Assembly: GCA_934446135.1 (NCBI GenBank)
Contig: CAKSDT010000066.1
Coordinates: 1-9,803, forward strand
Source of the DNA: an uncultured Clostridia bacterium
GTDB taxonomy: Bacteria; Bacillota; Clostridia; RGIG6154
Length of the DNA: 9,803 nucleotides
Reading direction: 5' to 3'
A program made the translations under genes and the position numbers. Numbering within the stretch: the stretch's first letter is position 1; every line of letters begins with the position of its first letter. Positions 1 to 5,573 of this stretch are shown in pieces. The notes beneath the pieces were generated by a model. The model was given only the letters and a program-made list of their open reading frames with translations, was not told where the DNA came from and did no database searches.

Positions 1-454
1 TGTGTACTGTTATGGTATGCCCAAAAGCCTCTATATAAATAATACGGTTTGATACAATCCGAGCATACTCGCCTTTGTAATTTACGGTAATATAAAAATC
101 ATAGTTTTTATATTCGTTTATTGCATCATCAATGTTTCTTTTTACAAAATCATCAGGCTCGGATTTGAGGATATACCTGAATGCCCGAAATTCGTAGCCT
201 TTTGTTGAATACTCTCTGTGAGAGGTTATAAACAAAAGCAAAGTTTTTCTGTTTTTCTGATATATTTTTGCGGCAACACCCAAGCCATCAGTTCCGGGCA
301 TTTCTATATCCAGCAAAACAATATCAAAATCAATGCTTGACTTTAGAAGTTCATCGCCGGAACAAAAAATATGTATTTCTGTTTCTTCGCTTGTTATCAG
401 TTTTTTTAATCTATCAATAAAGATTTGTTGATCATCGCAAATTGCTATTTTCAT
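1..454 (-). CDS. AgrA/LytTR-family response regulator (C-terminus beyond window)
   Basis: Two-component response regulator, 5' part only; 151 codons are visible and the frame stays open to the window edge. Residues 1-115 form a CheY-like receiver: the acidic pair D7/D8 (ICDD), the phospho-acceptor D49 in LLDIEMPG, T77/S78 in FITS and K97 in the ILKSE segment. From about residue 119 a LytTR-type DNA-binding domain begins (FYITVNYKGEY ... IIYIEAFGHTITV). This is the architecture of AgrA, LytR and VirR regulators, which are phosphorylated by a membrane histidine kinase and bind direct repeats. The ATG at 454 is preceded by GGAGGA (complement of 464-469) at 9 nt. A partner kinase would be expected beyond the left edge but is not visible. 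The regulated process cannot be inferred. Family assignment is firm; the gene identity is not. Confidence 0.9.
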   Translation of the reverse strand, partial: MKIAICDDQQIFIDRLKKLITSEETEIHIFCSGDELLKSSIDFDIVLLDIEMPGTDGLGVAAKIYQKNRKTLLLFITSHREYSTKGYEFRAFRYILKSEPDDFVKRNIDDAINEYKNYDFYITVNYKGEYARIVSNRIIYIEAFGHTITVH

Positions 455-559
455 ATATAAATGTCCTCCGTATATATCGGTATTTTAATTTGTTATTATC
501 TTTTTTCGCTCGAAATATGCTATCATATTAACGGTTTTTCTATAGGATGATATATTTTT

Positions 560-587
560 ATTATACCATATTTTTGATGATAGTAAA
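560..587 (-). promoter_or_regulatory. Predicted SigA-type promoter of the response regulator gene
   Basis: On the minus strand, TTTACT (587-582) and a perfect TATAAT (565-560) are separated by 16 bp. TGG immediately before the -10 gives an extended -10 (TGnTATAAT). Transcription would start near 553, leaving a leader of about 100 nt before the ATG at 454. A 7-bp direct repeat (gatgata on the plus strand, at 546-552 and 576-582, 30 bp apart) brackets the -10 and could be an operator, but 7-mers are cheap in DNA this AT-rich. Confidence 0.6.
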
Positions 588-635
588 TGCTTAAAGAATA
601 AAATTGGTTATTGTTGCGAAAAATTATTGACAGAG

Positions 636-752
636 AAAAAAATGAGCAAATAGAAACTGTTTTTGGTGAGGTTTAGGGTTAGGGTATTACTCGGCTCAAA
701 ATCCCCTTAAAAAGTGTTGAATTTACGGAGTTTTCAGCCGTCTATTTGCTCA
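636..752 (-). terminator. Large foldable element ending in a T-tract (terminator or structured RNA)
   Basis: This element occupies part of the gene-free stretch 455-769; the rest of that stretch holds only the response regulator promoter and leader. On the minus strand, 752-741 (TGAGCAAATAGA) is perfectly complementary to 654-643, forming a 12-bp outer stem followed directly by seven Ts (642-636). Nested inside, 740-731 (CGGCTGAAAA) pairs with 701-692 with one G-G mismatch. Between the inner and outer 3' arms lies an unpaired stretch with a doubled CCCTAA motif (about 687-674). An AACTGT just outside the outer stem could alternatively pair with ACAGTT at 660-655. The element sits 17 nt after the stop of the upstream ORF. 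It could be a complex intrinsic terminator, a structured ncRNA, or the end of a mobile element. Confidence 0.5.
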
Positions 753-769
753 ATTACAGTTCTCATACG

Positions 770-1717
770 CTATAACTCCAACTCGTCCTCATCATCGTGA
801 GAAAACTGATGATTTTCGTGTTTTTGTTCATTTTGCCGTTGCTTGTGATTTTCAAACTGTCGGCGAACTGAGTAAATCTCTGATCCGTCAATGGAATTGT
901 CAGTTTCGGATTTTGCAGTGTTAAAAATACCTCTTGAAAATGAAACCCCGTAAATCTCATACAATTCCGCTTCGGTGCCATATTCAACTTGCGGTCGTAT
1001 ATTTCTGCATAAATCATAAATCTCGTCAATATCAAATTTCTGTGCCTGTTCCTTTAACTCGGCATATTCTTTTTGAACACTATCAAATCTTGTTTTGCTT
1101 CCATTTGGCTGTCTTTCCATAACAGGAACAACTTTTTGAATATCTGCAATTTTATTCTTAACTGTCTGAATGTCATTCGTATTTAAGTTTGCTAAAATTG
1201 TATTTTTCTCTATGCGCAGTTCCTCGATTTGCTCCGACAGTTCATTGATAGTTTGCGTTAATTCCTTATGTTTGAAAATCTTAATCGGAGGAGTTTTTGC
1301 CTTTTCGTCCCGTTTCTGCCTGCGTTCACTGATTTTTGATTTTAATTCAGCAATGATTTCAGAATAATCATCACAATTAATTTTCATCCTTGCGGCTATT
1401 GCCGCAACCACGATTACAACAATTAAAGCGACTAACAGTACCGCCCAGCCGCCGAGTACGGCAAGCGCCGAAACAATGGCTTTGCTTGCCGCCACTACCA
1501 TTTGAGCGACTTTAACAGTGATTTTAACAGTTGCTTTTGTGGCTCGTGCAGATTTCTGAGCAACCTCTTTCGCTTGCTTGGCAGCTTGCTTTACCGCTTT
1601 TTTCGTGATTTCCTTATGCGTCTTTGCCGCCTGTTTTGCTGATTTAACAGTTTTTTTCTTTGCAGCTTTGCCTACATAAGAATTGCCTGTTTTTACGGCT
1701 TTGTTTGTGCTTTTCAA
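770..1717 (-). CDS. Chimeric ICE protein: CD1108-like membrane N-terminus joined to relaxase-like coiled-coil tail (probable fossil)
   Basis: 315 residues from a TTG start. Residues 1-75 are extremely rich in Lys, Ala and Thr (repeated KTAKQAAK-like units). Residues about 81-108 form one strong membrane segment (GGWAVLLVALIVV). This pattern resembles the start of CD1108-type ICE proteins, which normally continue into an extracellular C40 peptidase. Here the sequence instead switches to charged coiled coil (about 115-225; ELSEQIEELRIEKN) and a Gln/His/acidic tail, resembling the C-terminal region of MobA/MobL relaxases. No peptidase or relaxase catalytic motif is present. The TTG overlaps the stop of the upstream ORF by 4 bp (TTGA) and has no convincing ribosome binding site. 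The frame is open further upstream to a TGA near 1775 but contains no better start. A fusion created by deletion is my inference; family matches are from memory of motifs. Confidence 0.55.
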   Translation of the reverse strand: MKSTNKAVKTGNSYVGKAAKKKTVKSAKQAAKTHKEITKKAVKQAAKQAKEVAQKSARATKATVKITVKVAQMVVAASKAIVSALAVLGGWAVLLVALIVVIVVAAIAARMKINCDDYSEIIAELKSKISERRQKRDEKAKTPPIKIFKHKELTQTINELSEQIEELRIEKNTILANLNTNDIQTVKNKIADIQKVVPVMERQPNGSKTRFDSVQKEYAELKEQAQKFDIDEIYDLCRNIRPQVEYGTEAELYEIYGVSFSRGIFNTAKSETDNSIDGSEIYSVRRQFENHKQRQNEQKHENHQFSHDDEDELEL

Positions 1718-2070
1718 AAGGCTGTCTTTTGTTTTAACCGTATGTTCGGTCTGACAAGCCCTTGTCGTTTGCGTTCAATAAGTCCGATACCGTTTTCAAA
1801 CTCGTCCAAAAGTTTTAATAACTTTTGCTTTGCCCAACCGAAATCACATAAAATATCATCAATAGTGTAGATGATATATACTCGATTTTCTTCATCAAAC
1901 CAACAATTCTTTACCGACAGGCTCATACGGTCAAGCATAAAACTATACAGCACCTTTGCTTCAACAGAAATTCCGGAAAGCGTTTCATCGGTAAATAAGA
2001 TTTTAGGAATATGGTAAAACGAAAACTGTTCCGCTTGACTTCCGCAAAAGTATTCAAATTGTATTGGCAT
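1714..2070 (-). CDS. Truncated RepA_N-type replication initiator (N-terminal domain only)
   Basis: 118 residues matching the N-terminal winged-helix domain of RepA_N replication initiators, found on Firmicute plasmids and ICEs. Signature segments are EQFSFYHIPKILFTDE (about residues 14-29), LSGISVEAKVLYSFMLDRMSLS (31-52), DEENRVYIIYTIDDI (59-73) and GIGLIERKRQGL (94-105). In the family the last segment runs into a KPxIIYVKNF-like strand and then a C-terminal domain. Here it breaks off after RPNI, reads a short unrelated tail and stops at TGA, so the protein lacks everything after the DNA-binding fold. The start is sound: ATG at 2070 with AAAGGAG (complement of 2080-2086) 9 nt upstream. No promoter is evident between the gene and the terminators upstream. 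It could still bind DNA but is unlikely to be a full initiator. Confidence 0.7.
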   Translation of the reverse strand: MPIQFEYFCGSQAEQFSFYHIPKILFTDETLSGISVEAKVLYSFMLDRMSLSVKNCWFDEENRVYIIYTIDDILCDFGWAKQKLLKLLDEFENGIGLIERKRQGLVRPNIRLKQKTAF

Positions 2071-2106
2071 AATTAAGCACTCCTTTCTCTGTGATTTTGA
2101 GTATAT

Positions 2107-2139
2107 AAAAAGAACGCATTATTTTGAAATAAAGCGTTC
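2107..2139 (-). terminator. Intrinsic terminator-like hairpin upstream of the RepA_N fragment
   Basis: On the minus strand, GAACGC (2139-2134) pairs with GCGTTC (2117-2112). The stem continues after an A-A mismatch as TTATTT/AAATAA (2132-2127 with 2124-2119), leaving a 2-nt loop. Five Ts follow (2111-2107). It lies 37 nt upstream of the RepA_N start, so it may act as a leader attenuator instead. The near-palindrome could also be a protein-binding site. Confidence 0.5.
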
Positions 2140-2158
2140 CGAAGTCATAGATATATAC

Positions 2159-2190
2159 AAAAAGAGCCGCAAACATCACATTTGCAACTC
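2159..2190 (-). terminator. Intrinsic terminator downstream of lysS
   Basis: On the minus strand, GAGTTGCAAA (2190-2181) and TTTGCGGCTC (2173-2164) pair over all 10 positions, counting two U-G wobbles, around a 7-nt loop. TTTTT follows (2163-2159). The wobbles make the stem complete only for RNA made from the minus strand, so it acts on transcription coming from lysS. It lies about 105 nt past the lysS stop. Confidence 0.65.
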
Positions 2191-2271
2191 TAAATAAGCG
2201 TTGTTACCTTTCAATGCACAAATTGGCGTAGTGTGGCTTAAGTTTTGGTCGCTTAAAACCCGTAAACCCGC

Positions 2272-2299
2272 ATAAACACTGGATTTTTGCCGTGTTTAT
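2272..2299 (-). other. Hairpin across the lysS stop codon
   Basis: ATAAACAC (minus strand, 2299-2292) is an exact 8-bp inverted repeat of 2279-2272 with a 12-nt loop, and it includes the TAA of lysS. There is no T-tract after it, so it is probably an mRNA 3'-end stabiliser or chance. Just beyond it CGGGTTT occurs twice (about 2271-2257), a possible relic of an insertion border, which I cannot confirm. Confidence 0.3.
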
Positions 2300-3792
2300 T
2301 TATCAAGTGGCTTCATTGTCGGGAAAAGGAGAACATCTCTTATTGACGGAGAGTCGGTAAGGAGCATAACAAGACGGTCAATTCCTATTCCGAGTCCGCC
2401 TGTAGGAGGCATACCGTATTCCATTGCGTTGATATAATCGTCATCCATCATACCGGCTTCTTCATCGCCGTTTTCTCTTGCCTCAACCTGTTTTTTAAAT
2501 CTTTCCTTCTGATCAATCGGGTCGTTCAATTCAGAAAATGCGTTTCCGAATTCAGCACCGTTAATGAAAAATTCAAATCTTTCAGTGTATGCAGGGTCTT
2601 CCGGTTTTTTCTTTGCAAGAGGAGAAACTTCTATAGGATAGTCCATAATAAAGGTTGGCTGAATAAGTTGTTCTTCAACTTTTTCATCAAACACTTCGTA
2701 AAGAGCCTGACCTACAGAACTGCCTTCGGTTACTTCTACACCGACTGTTTTTGCAAGTGAAACCGCATCTTCTGAAGTTTTCGCTGTTGAGAAGTCAACA
2801 CCTGCGTATTTTTTTACTGCATCCATCATTGAAAGTTTTTCCCAGCCTTTTGCAAGATGAATTTCTTTGCCCTGATATGAAACATCTGTAGTTCCTAGAA
2901 CTTTCATTGCAACAGTTGAAATCATTTCCTCTGTTATATCCATCATACCGTGATAATCCGTGTATGCTTCATAAAGTTCAATAGATGTGAACTCGGGATT
3001 ATGTTTGATATCCATACCTTCGTTTCTGAACTGTCTGCCGATTTCATAAACTTTTTCAAAACCGCCTACAATCAAACGCTTCAAGTTGAGTTCGGTTGCA
3101 ATTCTAAGATACATATCAAGATCTAAAGTATTATGATGTGTAATAAACGGTCTTGCGGTAGCACCGCCGGAAATTGTGTTAAGAACAGGCGTTTCAACTT
3201 CAATATATCCTTTAGAGTCTAAAAATGCTCTGATTTCCTTGATAATCATGCTTCTTTTTATGAAAGTATCTTTTACTTCAGGGTTAACAATCAAATCAAC
3301 ATATCTCTGACGGTATCTTAAGTCAGTGTCCTTAAGTCCGTGGAATTTTTCAGGCAATGGAATAAGTGATTTTGAAAGAAGTGTAATTTCTTTTGCGTGA
3401 ACAGAAATTTCGCCCATCTGAGTTTTAAATACAAAACCCTTAACACCTATTATATCGCCTATATCGAATTTTTTAAATTTTTTGTAAGATTCTTCTCCCA
3501 CATCGTCAATTCTTACAAACACCTGCATTTTGCCGTTTCTGTCATGAATGTTGCAGAATGACGCTTTACCCATTTTACGCATGGTGATAATTCTGCCTGC
3601 AATTGATACATCTTTTCCGTTAAATTCGTCAAAATTACCGGTAATTTCATCCGACATAGTGTCACGGTCGTACTTCGTAATTTTAAATGGATCATCGCCG
3701 TTTTTCTGCATATCAAAAAGTTTTTCGCGGCGAAGTCTTAAAATTTCATTAAGTTCCTTTTCAGTCTGAACCTTGTTATTGTTCTCTGCCAT
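2296..3792 (-). CDS. lysS: Lysyl-tRNA synthetase, class II
   Basis: Charges tRNA-Lys with lysine using ATP in the cytoplasm. The 498-residue length is normal for bacterial LysS. Residues about 62-138 form the OB-fold anticodon-binding domain (VSIAGRIITMRKMGKASF ...). The class II catalytic core follows: motif 1 at about 172-203 ending IEVETPVL; motif 2 at about 250-275 with FRNEGMD (R256, E258) and HNPEFT; motif 3 at 465-474, GGLGIGIDRL with the invariant R473. The segment SGGATARPF (208-216) is typical of LysRS and helps separate it from AspRS and AsnRS. The ATG at 3792 has AAAGG about 13 nt upstream, a rather long spacing, but no in-frame alternative start exists nearby. It is monocistronic, divergent from nrdR, with a near-consensus promoter at 3860-3888 and a terminator at 2159-2190. 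Nothing is broken or missing. Confidence 0.98.
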   Translation of the reverse strand: MAENNNKVQTEKELNEILRLRREKLFDMQKNGDDPFKITKYDRDTMSDEITGNFDEFNGKDVSIAGRIITMRKMGKASFCNIHDRNGKMQVFVRIDDVGEESYKKFKKFDIGDIIGVKGFVFKTQMGEISVHAKEITLLSKSLIPLPEKFHGLKDTDLRYRQRYVDLIVNPEVKDTFIKRSMIIKEIRAFLDSKGYIEVETPVLNTISGGATARPFITHHNTLDLDMYLRIATELNLKRLIVGGFEKVYEIGRQFRNEGMDIKHNPEFTSIELYEAYTDYHGMMDITEEMISTVAMKVLGTTDVSYQGKEIHLAKGWEKLSMMDAVKKYAGVDFSTAKTSEDAVSLAKTVGVEVTEGSSVGQALYEVFDEKVEEQLIQPTFIMDYPIEVSPLAKKKPEDPAYTERFEFFINGAEFGNAFSELNDPIDQKERFKKQVEARENGDEEAGMMDDDYINAMEYGMPPTGGLGIGIDRLVMLLTDSPSIRDVLLFPTMKPLDK

Positions 3793-3859
3793 AAAGTTCT
3801 CATAGCCTTTCTATCCTAATATTTAGGCTGTTTCCAAAAAACTGCCACATAATAAATTA

Positions 3860-3888
3860 ATTATAGTATAAATTTGCTAAAATGTAAA
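3860..3888 (-). promoter_or_regulatory. Predicted SigA promoter of lysS
   Basis: On the minus strand TTTACA (3888-3883) and TATAAT (3865-3860) are separated by 17 bp, one mismatch from full SigA consensus. The start of transcription would be near 3853, giving a leader of about 60 nt, too short for a T-box. The leader can form a small CCTAA/TTAGG hairpin (around 3813-3825). Confidence 0.75.
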
Positions 3889-3908
3889 TACAAATTTTTA
3901 CAAAAGTG

Positions 3909-3937
3909 TTGATTTTAACCGAAAAATTTGATAAAAT
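3909..3937 (+). promoter_or_regulatory. Predicted SigA promoter of nrdR
   Basis: TTGATT (3909-3914) and TAAAAT (3932-3937) are separated by 17 bp. Transcription would start near 3944, about 23 nt before the ATG. It is back-to-back with the lysS promoter, with 20 bp between the two -35 boxes. I see no convincing NrdR-box palindrome here. Confidence 0.65.
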
Positions 3938-3966
3938 ATAAGTATAAACCACAAAGGAGAGGTATT

Positions 3967-4443
3967 ATGAAGTGTCCTTTTTGCAGTTTTTTGGAGAGCA
4001 AAGTAATAGATTCGAGACCGTCCGATGACGGAACCCAGATAAGAAGACGCCGTGAGTGTATGGAGTGCGGAAAAAGATTCACTACATATGAAAAGATTGA
4101 GTCGGTGCCTCTAAGGGTGGTTAAGAAAGATAAATCAAGAGAAATGTTTGACCGTGAAAAACTCTTGAACGGACTTTTGAGGGCATGCGAAAAAAGACCC
4201 GTATCTTTGGACCAACTGCAAAAAATTGTAGACGATATTGAAACAGAAGCGTATTCGGGGCTTGAAAAGGAAATAACAACTGCAAGAATAGGAGAGAGTG
4301 TTATGAATGCACTCAGAGAACTTGATGAGGTTGCTTATGTCAGATTTGCTTCTGTTTACAGGCAGTTTAAAGATATTGATACATTTATGAAGGAGTTAAA
4401 TTCATTACTTATGTCCCGTCAGAAACCCAAGGATAAGCAGTAA
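3967..4443 (+). CDS. nrdR: Transcriptional repressor NrdR
   Basis: Nucleotide-sensing repressor of ribonucleotide reductase genes; it binds NrdR boxes as an oligomer set by ATP/dATP in its ATP-cone. 158 residues, the usual size. Residues 1-45 are the zinc ribbon with C3, C6, C31 and C34 (MKCPFC ... CMECGKRFTTYE), and the characteristic SRPSDDGTQIRRRREC stretch lies between. The ATP-cone domain follows from about residue 47 (LRVVKKDKSREMFDREKLL ...) to about 137 (VAYVRFASVYRQF). I chose the ATG at 3967 because AAAGGAG (3953-3959) precedes it at the right distance and the protein then begins with the conserved MKCPFC; the frame extends upstream to 3928, but that start would have no ribosome binding site and would add 13 non-conserved residues. 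No nrd genes are in the window. The last 39 bases overlap, in antisense, the small gene at 4405-4581. Confidence 0.97.
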   Translation: MKCPFCSFLESKVIDSRPSDDGTQIRRRRECMECGKRFTTYEKIESVPLRVVKKDKSREMFDREKLLNGLLRACEKRPVSLDQLQKIVDDIETEAYSGLEKEITTARIGESVMNALRELDEVAYVRFASVYRQFKDIDTFMKELNSLLMSRQKPKDKQ

Positions 4444-4581
4444 AATCATAAAAAAAGACAAACAGAAAAGAGATATGCTTCCTTTTCTGTTTTTTTTGAC
4501 TTTTTTTTCCCAAATACCGCAGGAGAAAACCCGCATAGAGAAAAATAAATAAACCGCACTGAAAACAATGGTATAAATCAT
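4405..4581 (-). CDS. Small two-helix membrane protein, candidate germinant receptor D subunit
   Basis: 58 codons, short enough to be missed by most gene callers. The ATG (4581-4579) overlaps the gerC stop as ATGA, the same 4-bp type of overlap that joins the other ger genes. AAAGGA lies 8 nt upstream, inside the last gerC codons. The product has a first hydrophobic stretch (about residues 3-24, YTIVFSAVYLFF ...), a strongly basic loop (25-34, EKKVKKNRKG) and a second hydrophobic stretch (35-55, SLFCLSFFMILLLILGFL), ending HK. That is a two-helix hairpin with a positive, probably cytoplasmic turn. In Bacillus, small (roughly 55-75 residue) two-helix 'D' proteins encoded in or beside ger operons modulate receptor function; size, topology and position fit. 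Homology by sequence was not tested. Caution: T-rich DNA yields hydrophobic codons by default, and an intrinsic hairpin lies mid-gene. The 3' end runs 39 bp into nrdR antisense. Confidence 0.65.
   Translation of the reverse strand: MIYTIVFSAVYLFFSMRVFSCGIWEKKVKKNRKGSISLFCLSFFMILLLILGFLTGHK
4460..4497 (+). terminator. Intrinsic terminator of nrdR, possibly bidirectional
   Basis: An 11-bp perfect stem pairs AAACAGAAAAG (4460-4470) with 4482-4492 around an 11-nt loop, followed by Ts to 4497. It starts 16 nt after the nrdR stop. Read from the minus strand, the stem is followed by GTC and then six Ts (4456-4451), so it could also end ger operon transcription, but with a poorer tail. It lies inside the small ger gene at 4405-4581. 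Confidence 0.85.
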
Positions 4582-5573
4582 TTTTTAAATCCTTTCGTTC
4601 TTTTGAAAGATACTTTGCATAAATATTTCATATCTTCTATATCAACCGATTTTTTTTTATAATCCGAAAAATCCGGAAAAAGTTTTTTCTGTGAGTTTTT
4701 TAATCCGAAAGCATCACATTTTTTATCTTGCGTAAGATTGATGATCTTGTTAATTCCGTTTTCCAATATTTTTGTATCTTCAATTTCACCGCTTAATTTG
4801 ATGGAAATTACTGCACTTTTCTTATCAAGATTATTTTTAATGCAGGGATTTTTTTCTATTACCGATTTTTTTCCGTTAAGCGTTATACTTTTCAGACTTC
4901 TCTTGAGAATGTTTATATAAAGTGTGTCATCTAAGGGAAATTTGTGAACGGCTTCATTGTTTTTGACAAGGTATGTTCCGTCGGGGCTTATGCCTGTATA
5001 GGTGGTTTTAAAAGCCGGAACAGTGAAGTTTTTTTGGTTTAAGACTTCCCATAGATATGTTGTCGATGAGTACTGGCTGAACTTTTCGGAGAAAAGCGTT
5101 TCATAGTATTTTGACGGATTTAATTCAAGCGGTGATTTCGCATATTTCATTGTTTCTTCCGCGGTTTGTTCAGTAAATACGATATAGATGTTATCACGAA
5201 ATTTTTTTTCGTCCGATAGATAGTTTTTGAGTTCATTGCTCAGAGAATCTTTGTTAATAAAAAGACATTTCAACTGTGACAAGTCAAGTTTTTTTGAAAT
5301 CAAATCATCGGCTTTTTCTATTGCCGAGTCAACAGTCTGTGCCTCAACAGTATAATTCAGAAGCGGGGATTTTTCACTTTTTATATCAAACGCGGTTTCA
5401 ACTCCGCTTTCTATATTTAAGGGGGCAATTATCTGAAATGTGATTCTGTATAATCTGCTGTCAGTTTTGTCTGCCCCCATAGAGACCGCATAAGCACGGC
5501 TGTCTGTTTCCTTTGAATCGTAACAGCCGCAAAGCATTATTATTAAAAGAAACGGTAAAATTAGTTTTTTCAA
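4578..5573 (-). CDS. gerC: Germinant receptor subunit C, Ger(x)C lipoprotein
   Basis: Lipoprotein subunit of a GerA-type nutrient receptor, expected on the outer face of the spore inner membrane. Residues 1-17 are a lipoprotein signal: KK, a hydrophobic run, then lipobox L14-C15-G16-C17, with C17 the lipidated cysteine. The following segment (CYDSKETDSRAYAVSMGADK ... YRITFQI) is the conserved start of the Ger(x)C family (compare CWDxxEI...GIDK in homologues). At 331 residues it is somewhat shorter than the usual roughly 370-400, with the C-terminal domain most reduced. Start is TTG at 5573, overlapping the gerB stop as TTGA, with AGGGGGA (complement of 5581-5587) 7 nt upstream; an ATG alternative is not available before the signal. 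Its stop overlaps the small gene at 4405-4581. The letter suffix is by family order, since the specific receptor (GerA, GerB, GerK) cannot be assigned. Confidence 0.92.
   Translation of the reverse strand: MKKLILPFLLIIMLCGCYDSKETDSRAYAVSMGADKTDSRLYRITFQIIAPLNIESGVETAFDIKSEKSPLLNYTVEAQTVDSAIEKADDLISKKLDLSQLKCLFINKDSLSNELKNYLSDEKKFRDNIYIVFTEQTAEETMKYAKSPLELNPSKYYETLFSEKFSQYSSTTYLWEVLNQKNFTVPAFKTTYTGISPDGTYLVKNNEAVHKFPLDDTLYINILKRSLKSITLNGKKSVIEKNPCIKNNLDKKSAVISIKLSGEIEDTKILENGINKIINLTQDKKCDAFGLKNSQKKLFPDFSDYKKKSVDIEDMKYLCKVSFKRTKGFKK

Larger units (their letters stand above)
770..2070 (-). mobile_element. Collapsed ICE (integrative conjugative element) remnant
   Basis: Three gene pieces typical of Firmicute ICEs follow one another without space: a RepA_N initiator N-terminus, a CD1108-like basic and transmembrane segment, and a relaxase-like coiled-coil tail. 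In intact ICEs these are separate, much longer genes with many genes between them. No integrase, coupling protein, VirB4 or relaxase catalytic domain is present. The simplest reading is two or more internal deletions that left in-frame stubs. True boundaries are not determined: I found no repeated flanking sequence marking att sites. A genuine small accessory pair, or an assembly join, are alternatives. Confidence 0.55.

Noticed and set aside
627..656. Plus-strand TTGACA with a TAGAAA 18 bp downstream, as a promoter
   Set aside because: The -10 is poor, and no plus-strand gene follows; it lies partly in the outer stem of the foldable element.
671..686. Telomere-like TTAGGG repeats
   Set aside because: There are only about two imperfect units, in a bacterial context, within a foldable region; no array.
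2230..2300. lysS 3' end as the attachment site of the ICE remnant
   Set aside because: I looked for a second copy of the lysS end or of the CGGGTTT pair near 455-770 and found none, so no att duplication can be shown.
3793..3853. T-box or lysine riboswitch before lysS
   Set aside because: The predicted leader is only about 60 nt and shows no T-box motif or L-box-like structure.
3928..3966. Upstream start for nrdR adding 13 residues
   Set aside because: It overlaps the predicted -10 region, lacks a ribosome binding site, and would precede the conserved MKCPFC start.
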